This document shows positions 40,233 through 48,962 of a stretch of DNA of 55,658 nucleotides, piece by piece. The translations under genes were made by a program, and so were the position numbers. Position 1 is the first letter of the stretch. The number at the start of each line of letters is the position of its first letter. The notes beneath the pieces are model-generated. The model was not told the DNA's origin and searched no databases. It worked only from the letters and a program-made list of their open reading frames with translations. Source of the stretch: an uncultured SAR86 cluster bacterium (GTDB lineage: Bacteria > Pseudomonadota > Gammaproteobacteria > Magnimaribacterales > D2472); contig CACNUA010000006.1 in NCBI GenBank assembly GCA_902623535.1, positions 1-55,658 on the forward strand. Direction: 5' to 3'.

Positions 40233-41542
40233 CACAAGCCTCAAATATCTTTATCAAAGATACTATCATTAAACTTTTAACTGCAATTGGGTCAGAAAAA
40301 GAAATCAAAAAATATATAAATAAGTTCTCTTCAACAGAACAACAATTTGCTGTTATAAAAGTTGGTGGCGCGGTTGTTGAAGAAGATCTTGATAATCTTA
40401 TTTCTTCAGTAGTCTTTTTAAATCAAGTTGGGTTAAGACCGATTATTATTCATGGGGGAGGGCCTGGGCTTTCCAAGGAACTCGATGCAAAGAAAATTGA
40501 TTTTTCATTTATTGATGGTCAAAGAGTTACATCTGAAGCAGTCAGGGATGTAGCAATCAATGTCTTCGGTGATATTAACTCTTTATTGGTCAGACGTTTA
40601 AACGAACAAGGAGCATTGGCAATGGGTTTTAAAGAGGAAATATTTAAATCTGAAAAAAAATCAGAAGAACTTGGCTATGTTGGAGAAATTAAGAAAGTAA
40701 ATATTAAGCCTATTAATGAAGCTATTAAGGATGGCTTTATTCCAGTGATTTCACCGTTAGGAATTACTGAAACTAATGAGGTGGTTAATATCAATGCAGA
40801 TGTTGCCACAATAAACCTTGTTGAGGAAATTAAGCCCTATAAAGTTGTATTTTTATCTCAAGTTGGAGGAATCTATGACAATAATGAATCCTTAATACAA
40901 TCGATTAACCTTGATCTAGAGTATGAAGAAATGATGAATGCTGATTGGCTGCATTCAGGAATGCAATTAAAACTAAAACAGATTAAGGAGTTATTGGATT
41001 TATTGCCTCGATCATCATCAGTATCAATTACAAAACCTATTGACCTGCCCAAAGAATTATTTACTGACTCTGGATCAGGGACACTTATTAAACGTGGGCA
41101 CGGCATAGATATTTTTGAGTCCAAAGATCAGGACATTCAGAAAAAATTTTTTAGTATCATAGAAAGTTCATTTAATGGCATATTGAATAAATCTTTTTTT
41201 AATGACGGCGATTACAAAATTTTTTTGACGACCTGCGAACGAGCAGCAATTGCAGTTTCTATGGAATACAAAGTTCCATACATGGATAAATTTGGTGTTA
41301 TTGCTGAAGCTAAAGGTGAAGGAATTGGCTCCGCAATTTTTCATGAAATGAAAAAAGAATTTCCCGAGATTTTTTGGCGCTCTAAATCAAATAATCCAAT
41401 CAATAAATTCTACCTATCCATGGCAGACGGATATCAAAAAACAGGGGAGTGGGATATTTTCTGGATGGGAATTAATGACTACAGCAAATTGAATGAGTGT
41501 ATTAATTTCGCAGTATCAAAACAGCAAACTATCAGTTATTAA
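40229..41542 (+). CDS. argBA: Bifunctional N-acetylglutamate synthase/kinase
   Basis: This 437-residue fusion has an amino-acid-kinase domain (about 30-285; KVGGAVVE, IIHGGGPGLS, NINADVAT) and a C-terminal GNAT acetyltransferase domain (about 290-437; AAIAVSMEYKVPYMDKFGV, AKGEGIGSAIF). The same fusion in Xanthomonas makes and phosphorylates N-acetylglutamate, the first two steps of the pathway. Arginine feedback inhibition is likely for this family. ATGA overlap with the deacetylase gene. GSGTLIKRGHGI bridges the domains. Confidence 0.92.
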   Translation: MTQASNIFIKDTIIKLLTAIGSEKEIKKYINKFSSTEQQFAVIKVGGAVVEEDLDNLISSVVFLNQVGLRPIIIHGGGPGLSKELDAKKIDFSFIDGQRVTSEAVRDVAINVFGDINSLLVRRLNEQGALAMGFKEEIFKSEKKSEELGYVGEIKKVNIKPINEAIKDGFIPVISPLGITETNEVVNINADVATINLVEEIKPYKVVFLSQVGGIYDNNESLIQSINLDLEYEEMMNADWLHSGMQLKLKQIKELLDLLPRSSSVSITKPIDLPKELFTDSGSGTLIKRGHGIDIFESKDQDIQKKFFSIIESSFNGILNKSFFNDGDYKIFLTTCERAAIAVSMEYKVPYMDKFGVIAEAKGEGIGSAIFHEMKKEFPEIFWRSKSNNPINKFYLSMADGYQKTGEWDIFWMGINDYSKLNECINFAVSKQQTISY

Positions 41543-41543
41543 C

Positions 41544-42467
41544 ATGTCAAAGAAAATTAGCATCATTGGAGGAAGAGGATTTACTGGCCAAGAGCTTATC
41601 AAGCTTATTGATTCTCATCCGCAATTTGAACTTGCACAAGCATTTTCATCATCAGTGGCAGGCGATGAAATCATGATCGATGAACGCAAGCTTAAAAAAA
41701 CTTATGCCTCGCTTGATGAAGATATAGAGTTTGTTGAAGAAGATGCGATTATTTTGGCTCTTCCAAATAATGAAGCCGCCAAATGGGCTGGTAAGATATC
41801 TAAAGAAAAATCTCAAGCTATTATTCTTGATTTGAGTGCAGATCATCGTTTTGATGATGAATGGCATTACAGTGTTCCCGAGTTAACCGAGACCATTGTA
41901 AGAAATAAGATAAGCAATCCAGGTTGCTATGCAACAGCAATGCAATTAATGCTTGCACCCATAAATAACATAATTGATGGAGAGGTGAATTTTTTTGGGA
42001 TTTCTGGATACAGCGGAGCGGGTGCAACTCCAAATGATAGAAATGATCCTGATAAATTAAAAAATAATATTATTCCCTATTCACTTAATAATCATATTCA
42101 TGAAAGAGAGGTAAGTTTTCATATGCAAAGGGAAATAAACTTTATGCCCCATGTAGCAAATTTCTTTAGAGGAATTTTAATCACTGGAAATTTTTCTTTA
42201 AAGAGCCAATGTTCTTTAGAAGAGACTAGAAATATCTTTGATGATTTTTATGATGAGCATTCTTTTATAGCTATTAAAGAAGAATTCCCCTCAATATCTG
42301 AGGTTATCAACACACCCAATGCCATTATTGGTGGATTTAATATTGATGAATCAAAAAAGCGATTAAGCTTTTGTTGCTCAATTGATAATCTACTAAAAGG
42401 AGCAGCATCACAAGCCATACAAAATTTAAATAATGCAATGAATTTTGATGAAGGGTTGGGGCTATAG
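41544..42467 (+). CDS. argC: N-acetyl-gamma-glutamyl-phosphate reductase
   Basis: This 307-residue NADPH-dependent reductase makes N-acetylglutamate semialdehyde. The dinucleotide-binding GGRGFTGQE is at the N-terminus, and catalytic Cys128 lies in SNPGCYATAMQL. A frame extension to 41493 exists, but the ATG at 41544 starts the family sequence (MSKKISIIGGRG) one base after the argBA stop. The next enzyme, ArgD, is not encoded in the window. Confidence 0.93.
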   Translation: MSKKISIIGGRGFTGQELIKLIDSHPQFELAQAFSSSVAGDEIMIDERKLKKTYASLDEDIEFVEEDAIILALPNNEAAKWAGKISKEKSQAIILDLSADHRFDDEWHYSVPELTETIVRNKISNPGCYATAMQLMLAPINNIIDGEVNFFGISGYSGAGATPNDRNDPDKLKNNIIPYSLNNHIHEREVSFHMQREINFMPHVANFFRGILITGNFSLKSQCSLEETRNIFDDFYDEHSFIAIKEEFPSISEVINTPNAIIGGFNIDESKKRLSFCCSIDNLLKGAASQAIQNLNNAMNFDEGLGL

Positions 42468-42481
42468 AAAGGATAGAAACT

Positions 42482-43762
42482 ATGAAAATCTGGAATTCAA
42501 AGAATCAAAAAATAGATCAAAGAGTAGATACTTTTTTAAGTGGTGAAGATATAGATCTTGATAATGAGATATTTATATTTGATGTAGATGCATCCATTGC
42601 GCACACTGAAGAATTACTTGCGATAAAACTACTTACTGGGAATGAGGCTTCTTTGTTAAAAAGAGAGCTTAAGAAAATTAAAAAAGATTTTTTATCTGGC
42701 ATGCTTGCTCTTAATAAAAAATTTGAAGACTGTCACTCGGCTATTGAATATCTATTAATCAAGGAGCTTGGAGATGTTGGCAAGAAGATACATACCGGAA
42801 GAAGTAGAAATGATCAGGTACTGGTTGCCATTAGACTTTATCAACAACACAATTTAAAAATTATCAGGAAGTTAGTGCTAAAGCTCGCGAAAGAACTTTT
42901 AAGCAAGTCAAAGCAAAATGAATATTTACCAATGCCTGGTTATACCCATCTACAAAGAGCAATGCCATCAACATGGGGGTTATGGTTTTCTTCTTATGTA
43001 GAAGCATTTTTAGATGATGTTGAGTTATTGGATGCAATTTCAGATTGGATTAATATCAATCCCCTTGGAACAGCAGCAGGCTATGGTATTAATTTACCTA
43101 TTAAAAGAGAGCTTTCAACCAAGAAGCTAGGCTTCAAAAGACCTCAAGTAAATGCTTTGTATGTTCAAAATAGCAGAGGCAAAATGGATTTAGAAATTTT
43201 GGGTGCCTTAAAGCAACCTTTCTTGGATTTAAGAAAATTATCATGGGATCTGAGCTTATTTACTTCAACTGAATTTAACTTAATTAAGATTGGTAAGGAA
43301 TTTGCAACTGGGTCTTCTATTATGCCTAATAAGTCAAACCCCGATACCGTAGAAATAATGAGAGCAAATTATGCAAAACTAGCAGGCTATTATGCTGAAA
43401 TTGAGAACTTAATTTCACTTCCTAGCGGCTATCATAGGGATTTGCAGATATCTAAAGGAGCAATCATTAATGCATTTAATCTATGCGAATCCTCATTTTC
43501 TTTAGCATCTGCATTAATCAAATCATTAAAAATCAATAAAAAGAGAGCTGCAGAGATGATTGACTCTGATATGCAAATGACTGATCAGGTAAATGGGCTT
43601 GTTCAGCAAGGCATACCTTTTAGAGATGCTTATAGGTCTGTAAAGAATGAACCTAACAAGCATAAAAGTTTGTCTTCAAAAACAGATGCTTCATCGGTTG
43701 GGTCTGCAAATAACTTGAAGTTAAATCTCCTATCTTTAAGACTAAAAAAGTTAGCAAAATAA
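42482..43762 (+). CDS. argH: Argininosuccinate lyase
   Basis: This 426-residue fumarase/aspartase-superfamily enzyme releases arginine and fumarate. HTGRSRNDQV is near residue 102, TPLG-type contacts appear as INPLGTAAGYG, and the signature loop GSSIMPNKSNPD is near 277-288 with the catalytic Ser. It is the last gene of the arg operon, with AAAGGA before the ATG. The C-terminus is a little shorter than in E. coli. No terminator is visible before the next gene. Confidence 0.94.
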   Translation: MKIWNSKNQKIDQRVDTFLSGEDIDLDNEIFIFDVDASIAHTEELLAIKLLTGNEASLLKRELKKIKKDFLSGMLALNKKFEDCHSAIEYLLIKELGDVGKKIHTGRSRNDQVLVAIRLYQQHNLKIIRKLVLKLAKELLSKSKQNEYLPMPGYTHLQRAMPSTWGLWFSSYVEAFLDDVELLDAISDWININPLGTAAGYGINLPIKRELSTKKLGFKRPQVNALYVQNSRGKMDLEILGALKQPFLDLRKLSWDLSLFTSTEFNLIKIGKEFATGSSIMPNKSNPDTVEIMRANYAKLAGYYAEIENLISLPSGYHRDLQISKGAIINAFNLCESSFSLASALIKSLKINKKRAAEMIDSDMQMTDQVNGLVQQGIPFRDAYRSVKNEPNKHKSLSSKTDASSVGSANNLKLNLLSLRLKKLAK

Positions 43763-43797
43763 TTAGATCTTCTTAAATTAAATAACAACGATTTTTT

Positions 43798-43806
43798 TGC
43801 TAGAAT
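43798..43806 (+). promoter_or_regulatory. Extended -10 promoter for the PQQ dehydrogenase (leaderless type)
   Basis: TGCTAGAAT is an extended -10 element (TGnTAnAAT) that ends 6 bases before the ATG at 43813. There is no Shine-Dalgarno and no clear -35. The same TTTGCTAGAATC string recurs at 54253. Confidence 0.6.
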
Positions 43807-43812
43807 CTTTGT

Positions 43813-45897
43813 ATGAAAAATCATTTCATCGTCCTGCCATTACTGTTTTTAATTTTTAGCTGCAGCGAGGCAGTTGACTCAAAAAATCCATTAGTTGATT
43901 TTAACTCCAGTCCAAATGAGTGGTTATTGCATGGGAGAACTTATGCAGAAGAAAGGCACAGCCCATTGGATCAAATTAATACCTCTAACGTAGATCAGAT
44001 TGGATTATCTTGGTCTTTTGAGACTGGCACAAATCGGGGTCATGAAACTACTCCAATTGTAAAAGATGGAGTCATGTTTATAACAGCTCCATGGAGTGTA
44101 GTGCATGCATTGGATGCAAAAACGGGCGATTTGCTTTGGACTCATGATCCGCAGGTTGAACGTGCGTGGGCAATTAATGCTTGCTGTGATGTCGTTAATA
44201 GAGGCGTAGCTCTTTATGAAAACTCCATCTTTTTTGGGACGATAGATGGCAGATTAATTTCATTAGATAAAGATACTGGCACTGAAAATTGGAGCATTTT
44301 AACAATTGATAAATCAAGGCCATACACGATTACTGGAGCTCCAAGAATTGTTAAGGGAAATGTGATTATTGGTAACGGTGGCGGTGAATTTGGGGTAAGA
44401 GGCTATGTTACTGCCTATGACGTAGATAGTGGGGATGAATTGTGGAGATTTTATACTGTTCCAGGCAATCCTAATGAGCCTTTTGAATCTCCTGAAATGG
44501 AGATAGCTGCCAAAACCTGGTCCGGTGGTAAATGGTGGGAATACGGTGGTGGTGGAACTGTTTGGGACTCTATGGCTTATGATCCAGCCCTGGATACTTT
44601 ATATATTGGTACAGGCAATGGCTCGCCATGGAATAGATATGTTAGAAGTCCTGGGGGAGGGGATAATTTATACCTATCATCTATTGTAGCCTTGAATCCA
44701 GATACGGGAGAATATAAGTGGCATTATCAGACCACGCCGGGGGATTCATGGGATTATACAGCTACTCAACATATGATCCTTGCCGATCTCGAAATTAATG
44801 GTCAAATGCGAAAAGTAATTATGCAGGCTCCAAAAAATGGTTTTTTTTATGTGATTGATCGAACGAATGGTGAATTAATATCAGCTGAGAATTATGTACC
44901 AATTAACTGGGCAACTCATGTTGATATGGAAACAGGAAGGCCGGTTGAAAATCCAGCAAACAATTATTTTGATACACCAGCATTAACAACTCCAGGTCCA
45001 CTTGGCGGTCATAATTGGCAACCCATGGCTTTTAATCCTGATACTGGACTTGTTTACATTCCAGCTCAAGAAATGCTTTTCGTTTACAGTCATGATAAAG
45101 ATTTTGAATACAATCCAAAGACATGGAATACAGGACAACAGATTGAAATGACTTATTTGCCCAAAAACCCTGACGAGTTAGCAATGGTTGATAAAGCTAC
45201 ATTTGGGTATTTATTGGCGTGGGATCCAATTGCTCAAAAAGAAGTTTGGCGTGAGCAGTATCAAAGACCTTGGAGCGGTGGACTTTTATCTACTGCTGGA
45301 GACTTGGTACTTCAAGGAACCTCTGATGGAAGATTTATTGCTTTTGATGCTGCCTCCGGAGAAATATTGTGGAGTACTGATACTGGGCAAGGAATAATCG
45401 CACCACCAATAACTTACATGATTGATGAGGAGCAATATATTGCTATTCAAGTTGGTTATGGAGGAGCTTATGCCTTAGCAGGAGCATTTCCATCTGCAAA
45501 TAAAAATCCAGCACAGAATGGCCGCATGCTGGTTTTTAAGTTAGGTGGAGAGGATATGAGTCCGCCCGTTCAATCCATTGCACAAGTTAACCCAGTCGTA
45601 CCCTCAATGACAACAGATGCCCTTACAATTGCTCGAGGCGAGTATGAATATCATGAACATTGTCAATTTTGTCATGGTGCAGGTGTTATTGGAGGTGGAG
45701 TTATTCCTGACTTGAGGTATCTAGATGAGGTTGGTCATCAGACTTTCTTGGGAGTAATTTTGGGGGGCATGCACTCTGAAAAAGGCATGGCATCATTTAA
45801 AGATGTTTTAAGTCTGGAGCAAGCTAATCAAATTCAAGCTTACATTATTTCACAGGCTAAACTAGCTGGAGTAACCCAAGAAGCTGCAGAGGATTAG
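43813..45897 (+). CDS. PQQ-dependent quinohemoprotein alcohol dehydrogenase, lipoprotein
   Basis: This 694-residue protein has a lipoprotein signal (IFSC, Cys17), an eight-blade beta-propeller with the vicinal disulfide Cys124-Cys125 over PQQ, and a C-terminal cytochrome c domain (Cys617-Q-F-Cys620-His621). The catalytic Asp is probably Asp314 in SWDYTATQ. The residue two positions later is Thr316 rather than Asp, which predicts a calcium rather than a lanthanide enzyme. It oxidises an alcohol in the periplasm and passes electrons to its heme, which needs the ccm system at the other end of the window. The organism must obtain PQQ; no pqq genes are here. Confidence 0.93.
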   Translation: MKNHFIVLPLLFLIFSCSEAVDSKNPLVDFNSSPNEWLLHGRTYAEERHSPLDQINTSNVDQIGLSWSFETGTNRGHETTPIVKDGVMFITAPWSVVHALDAKTGDLLWTHDPQVERAWAINACCDVVNRGVALYENSIFFGTIDGRLISLDKDTGTENWSILTIDKSRPYTITGAPRIVKGNVIIGNGGGEFGVRGYVTAYDVDSGDELWRFYTVPGNPNEPFESPEMEIAAKTWSGGKWWEYGGGGTVWDSMAYDPALDTLYIGTGNGSPWNRYVRSPGGGDNLYLSSIVALNPDTGEYKWHYQTTPGDSWDYTATQHMILADLEINGQMRKVIMQAPKNGFFYVIDRTNGELISAENYVPINWATHVDMETGRPVENPANNYFDTPALTTPGPLGGHNWQPMAFNPDTGLVYIPAQEMLFVYSHDKDFEYNPKTWNTGQQIEMTYLPKNPDELAMVDKATFGYLLAWDPIAQKEVWREQYQRPWSGGLLSTAGDLVLQGTSDGRFIAFDAASGEILWSTDTGQGIIAPPITYMIDEEQYIAIQVGYGGAYALAGAFPSANKNPAQNGRMLVFKLGGEDMSPPVQSIAQVNPVVPSMTTDALTIARGEYEYHEHCQFCHGAGVIGGGVIPDLRYLDEVGHQTFLGVILGGMHSEKGMASFKDVLSLEQANQIQAYIISQAKLAGVTQEAAED

Positions 45898-45904
45898 CCT
45901 CAAT

Positions 45905-46294
45905 TTATAATTCAGAGCTGAAGCTTTGTAAGTATTTTACAAATTCTGTATCAGGAATATTTCTTGAATCTCTCCATTGATCATTAGACTTTAAATTTAA
46001 AACCTTGCCACTTTTGTTTACCAAAAAAACTCTAGGTATGCCCTCAATAATCTCTACGCCAAAAGATTTATAAATTTCCATATTGATTGAATATTTTTCA
46101 ACATCTATGAAGTAGGTAACAAACTGATTATTAAGGATTTCTTTTACGCTATTATCATCAAGTTTTTTTAGTAAATTCATAGCATCCGGGCACCAATTTG
46201 CTCCAAAAACAAATAATTTATTTGATTTTTTATCTGCCATGAGTTCCTCAATAACTTGAGGATTTTCGATTCTTCCACTAAATTGGTTATTCAT
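45905..46294 (-). CDS. Thioredoxin-like protein with a single active-site cysteine
   Basis: This 129-residue thioredoxin-fold protein has the strand LFVFGANWCPDAMNLLKKL and the cis-Pro in EGIPRVFLVNKSGKVL. The active site is WCPDA: the resolving cysteine of the common WCPDC is replaced by Ala, so it cannot form the usual disulfide. It has no signal peptide. I chose the ATG at 46294; a GTG two codons upstream is possible. It converges with the PQQ dehydrogenase gene, 7 bases apart. Confidence 0.75.
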   Translation of the reverse strand: MNNQFSGRIENPQVIEELMADKKSNKLFVFGANWCPDAMNLLKKLDDNSVKEILNNQFVTYFIDVEKYSINMEIYKSFGVEIIEGIPRVFLVNKSGKVLNLKSNDQWRDSRNIPDTEFVKYLQSFSSEL

Positions 46295-46344
46295 AAGCAC
46301 AATTTCGCTGTAAAAAGTAGTATTTTACAAGAGTGGTTTGAATT

Positions 46345-46737
46345 ATGGATAGGCTTACAAACATTTTTTTAATATTTGCTTCCCTTTGGATTGCAGTTCA
46401 AGCAGTTGGTTTGATATTCTTTTATGATCTTTTTGATGTGCCTTATTTTGCCATCAATTTGGATTCAGAAATACTTAATGAATTTAGGCATAGAACTGTG
46501 ATGCCAGCTTTTTATATAACCCTTCTTTACTTTGTTGTAAGGTATTTCTCAGGAAGAAATCCTACCTCACCAATTTGGCCAATCTTCGTCGCGTATAGTG
46601 CATGGACAATAACTCTATTTATTTCATTTTTTACCATAGGCATCCATACAATTAATGTAACCTTCTTTATAATTACTATTATTGGAATAATACTTGTTAG
46701 AAGAGCCCATAATAAGAGAAAAAATGAAATTTTTTAG
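46345..46737 (+). CDS. Small membrane protein, unknown
   Basis: This 130-residue protein has four predicted transmembrane helices (about residues 5-25, 48-65, 75-95, 100-120) and a basic C-terminal tail. No family is recognised. Three bases separate it from the next membrane-protein gene, so the two are probably co-expressed. Confidence 0.6.
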   Translation: MDRLTNIFLIFASLWIAVQAVGLIFFYDLFDVPYFAINLDSEILNEFRHRTVMPAFYITLLYFVVRYFSGRNPTSPIWPIFVAYSAWTITLFISFFTIGIHTINVTFFIITIIGIILVRRAHNKRKNEIF

Positions 46738-46740
46738 AGA

Positions 46741-47202
46741 ATGATCTGGCTTTTAAGAATTTATTTATTTTTATACTTTGTTCTTTATTTTGGAATAGGA
46801 GCATGGGCAATTGTAGAACCAGTGAGAGAAATTTTAGAATTTGACGTACCTTCTTTCATGCTGGCTATTGGTCTGAGTGTTTCTGCACCAATAGGCTACT
46901 CAGAGGTAGCTGGATTGTACGGAGGCATCAACTTGATGGTAGGAATATTTTGCTTCCTTGGGCTATTCAGCAAATATTTAGCAAATAAAGCTTTATTTAT
47001 ATTAGCTTTTTTAACTTTTTCAATTGCAGGCGGACGCTATCTGTTATCTCTAATTCCTACAGCACCTGGATTTTTAAATAGCTTTTTTATTTTTGAGGTA
47101 GCAACTTTCTTTATCTCAATATTTTTTATGATCTATTTAAGAACCCTAAATCAATCCGCTAAGATTAATAATGTAAGCGATGTAGCTGCTAACGAAAGTT
47201 AA
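46741..47202 (+). CDS. DUF4345-like membrane protein
   Basis: This 153-residue protein has four membrane helices. The layout (first helix, then a WAIVEPVREILEF segment, then YGGINLMVGIFCFLGLF) resembles DUF4345-type proteins of unknown function. The 3' end overlaps the convergent antiporter gene by 57 bases, a long overlap for this compact region; the overlapping residues are the polar tail of this protein and the last helix of the antiporter. Confidence 0.65.
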   Translation: MIWLLRIYLFLYFVLYFGIGAWAIVEPVREILEFDVPSFMLAIGLSVSAPIGYSEVAGLYGGINLMVGIFCFLGLFSKYLANKALFILAFLTFSIAGGRYLLSLIPTAPGFLNSFFIFEVATFFISIFFMIYLRTLNQSAKINNVSDVAANES

Positions 47203-48090
47203 ACCAAATAACTTCATTACCCACCCCTTAAATGGAGCAAATTTAAGCAACATAATTGCTACTAAAAACGCTGTACTTAGAAGAGCTAAAACAAGAAAAT
47301 CTCTCTCAAAGACAGTATCTTCTATGGTTAAAGCAGAGAAAAATCCAATCATTGGAACAACAAAGACTAAATTGAATATATTTGAACCGATGATATTGCC
47401 TACCACCATCTGAGCTTTCTTTTTTACTAGGGCAGCAATACTTGCTGCTAACTCAGGAAGGCTTGTGCCCAGGGCAAGAATCGTTAAGCCAATAATAATT
47501 TCAGGCACCCCTAGAATGACAGCAATATTCTCGGCATGGTTAACACAAAGGTGAGATCCAAAAATTAATCCTATTAACCCAATTGTTAACCCAAGCATCT
47601 CTTTAAATATGCTACCAGCTTGATCTTGAATATTTTCTTCTTTCAAGTCGTTGGATTTAAAAAGGGTAAAAAGAAACAGTCCTAATATTCCAATAAAAAC
47701 AATTGCTTCGAACTGATTGATTTTTCCATTAAATAAAGCAAAACCTAACCAGATAAATGAAATAACAAATGGCAGAAGGTTGATCAGAGAGTCAGCGATT
47801 TGTTTCCTAAGTGAAAAGCAAGCGATACCAAATATTAAAGCAATATTTGAAATATTTGACCCTATCACTGTCCCAAGAGATAAAGCAGCACTTTCATTAA
47901 AGATACCTGAGATACCAATGAAAATCTCAGGAGCTGAAGTACCAAATGCAACAAGAGTTAATCCAATGATTAAATCGCTGACCCCAATTCTTTTGGCAAA
48001 GACTGATGATTGGGCCACAAACTTATCAGCACCCCAAATAAGAATAGCCAATCCAAAACAAAGAATAAGAAAATTTTGCAGCAACAACAT
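47146..48090 (-). CDS. Calcium/sodium antiporter, CaxA (YrbG-like) family
   Basis: This 314-residue cation exchanger has ten or so membrane helices arranged as two inverted alpha-repeats. The repeats carry GTSAPE (residues 50-55) with GTVIGSNI and GTSLPE (208-213) with GNIIGSNIFN, the signature ion-binding sequences. A hydrophilic loop (about 146-162) separates the halves. It probably exports Ca2+ or exchanges Na+. Its 3' end overlaps the membrane protein gene on the other strand. Confidence 0.93.
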   Translation of the reverse strand: MLLLQNFLILCFGLAILIWGADKFVAQSSVFAKRIGVSDLIIGLTLVAFGTSAPEIFIGISGIFNESAALSLGTVIGSNISNIALIFGIACFSLRKQIADSLINLLPFVISFIWLGFALFNGKINQFEAIVFIGILGLFLFTLFKSNDLKEENIQDQAGSIFKEMLGLTIGLIGLIFGSHLCVNHAENIAVILGVPEIIIGLTILALGTSLPELAASIAALVKKKAQMVVGNIIGSNIFNLVFVVPMIGFFSALTIEDTVFERDFLVLALLSTAFLVAIMLLKFAPFKGWVMKLFGLTFVSSYIAYIINLSGLI

Positions 48091-48158
48091 CTGAGCATTT
48101 TAATTGCAAATACAAAGAATTAATATTAGATTCAACAGGAAACAAATTAAGGAACAAA

Positions 48159-48962
48159 ATGAGATTAGATCAATTATTTAGCATTGAGGGCAAAACAGCA
48201 GTTGTCACTGGTGGATCAAGAGGAATAGGAGAGATGATTACGGCTGGCTTTTTGGCTAATGGAGTTAAAGTTTACATAACTGCTAGAAAAGCAGGACCAT
48301 TAATTGATAAAGCCAAAGAACTATCTGACGAATACGGACAAGAGTGTATTGCGATAACTTCAGATTTAAGCTCTCATGGTGGGATTGTTGAGTTTGCAGA
48401 TGAATTAAAAAGTAGGGAATCTTCAGTAGATTTCTTAATTAACAATGCTGGCGCTGCATGGGCAGAACCTCTGGATACGTTTTCTGAGGAAGGGTGGGAT
48501 CGTGTGATGGATTTAAATGTAAAAAGCTTATTTTTTGTTACTCAACAATTCTTACCGCTGCTCAGGGTTAATGCGGATAATGATGACCCCTCAAGAATTA
48601 TAAATGTGGGATCAATTGACGGCATTAACACCCCAGTATTTGAAACCTATCCATATGGGCCTTCAAAAGCAGCTGTGCATCATTTAACAAGAGTGCTTTC
48701 AGCAAAACTAGTAAAAGAAGATATTATTGTAAATGCAATTGCTCCAGGTCCGTTTCCAAGCAATATGCTAGGGCCAGCGGTTGGCCATGATTATTCAGGT
48801 ATTGCGAAAGCAAATCCAAGAAGCAGAGTTGGTACCCCAGAAGACATCGCTGGATTAGCAATATATTTGTGCTCCAGAGCAGGAGCTTTTACTGTCGGCG
48901 AAACGATTACTTGCGACGGCGGATTGGTTGCAAGATCAGGGCATGATTTAAGTGGCGGATGA
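48159..48962 (+). CDS. Short-chain dehydrogenase/reductase
   Basis: This 267-residue SDR has cofactor motif TGGSRGIG (residues 17-24), an Arg after strand 2 (ITARK) suggesting NADPH, NNAG, and catalytic Tyr166/Lys170 (YGPSK). The C-terminal part (GTPEDIAGLAIYLCSRAGAFTVGETITCDGG) is typical of 3-oxoacyl reductase or RhlG-like enzymes. An AAGGA site precedes the ATG. It overlaps the methyltransferase gene by 4 bases. Confidence 0.9.
   Translation: MRLDQLFSIEGKTAVVTGGSRGIGEMITAGFLANGVKVYITARKAGPLIDKAKELSDEYGQECIAITSDLSSHGGIVEFADELKSRESSVDFLINNAGAAWAEPLDTFSEEGWDRVMDLNVKSLFFVTQQFLPLLRVNADNDDPSRIINVGSIDGINTPVFETYPYGPSKAAVHHLTRVLSAKLVKEDIIVNAIAPGPFPSNMLGPAVGHDYSGIAKANPRSRVGTPEDIAGLAIYLCSRAGAFTVGETITCDGGLVARSGHDLSGG

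Noticed and set aside
47717-48094. 125-codon plus-strand frame opposite the antiporter
   Set aside because: The minus strand encodes a CaxA antiporter with both GTS-PE signatures; this is its shadow.
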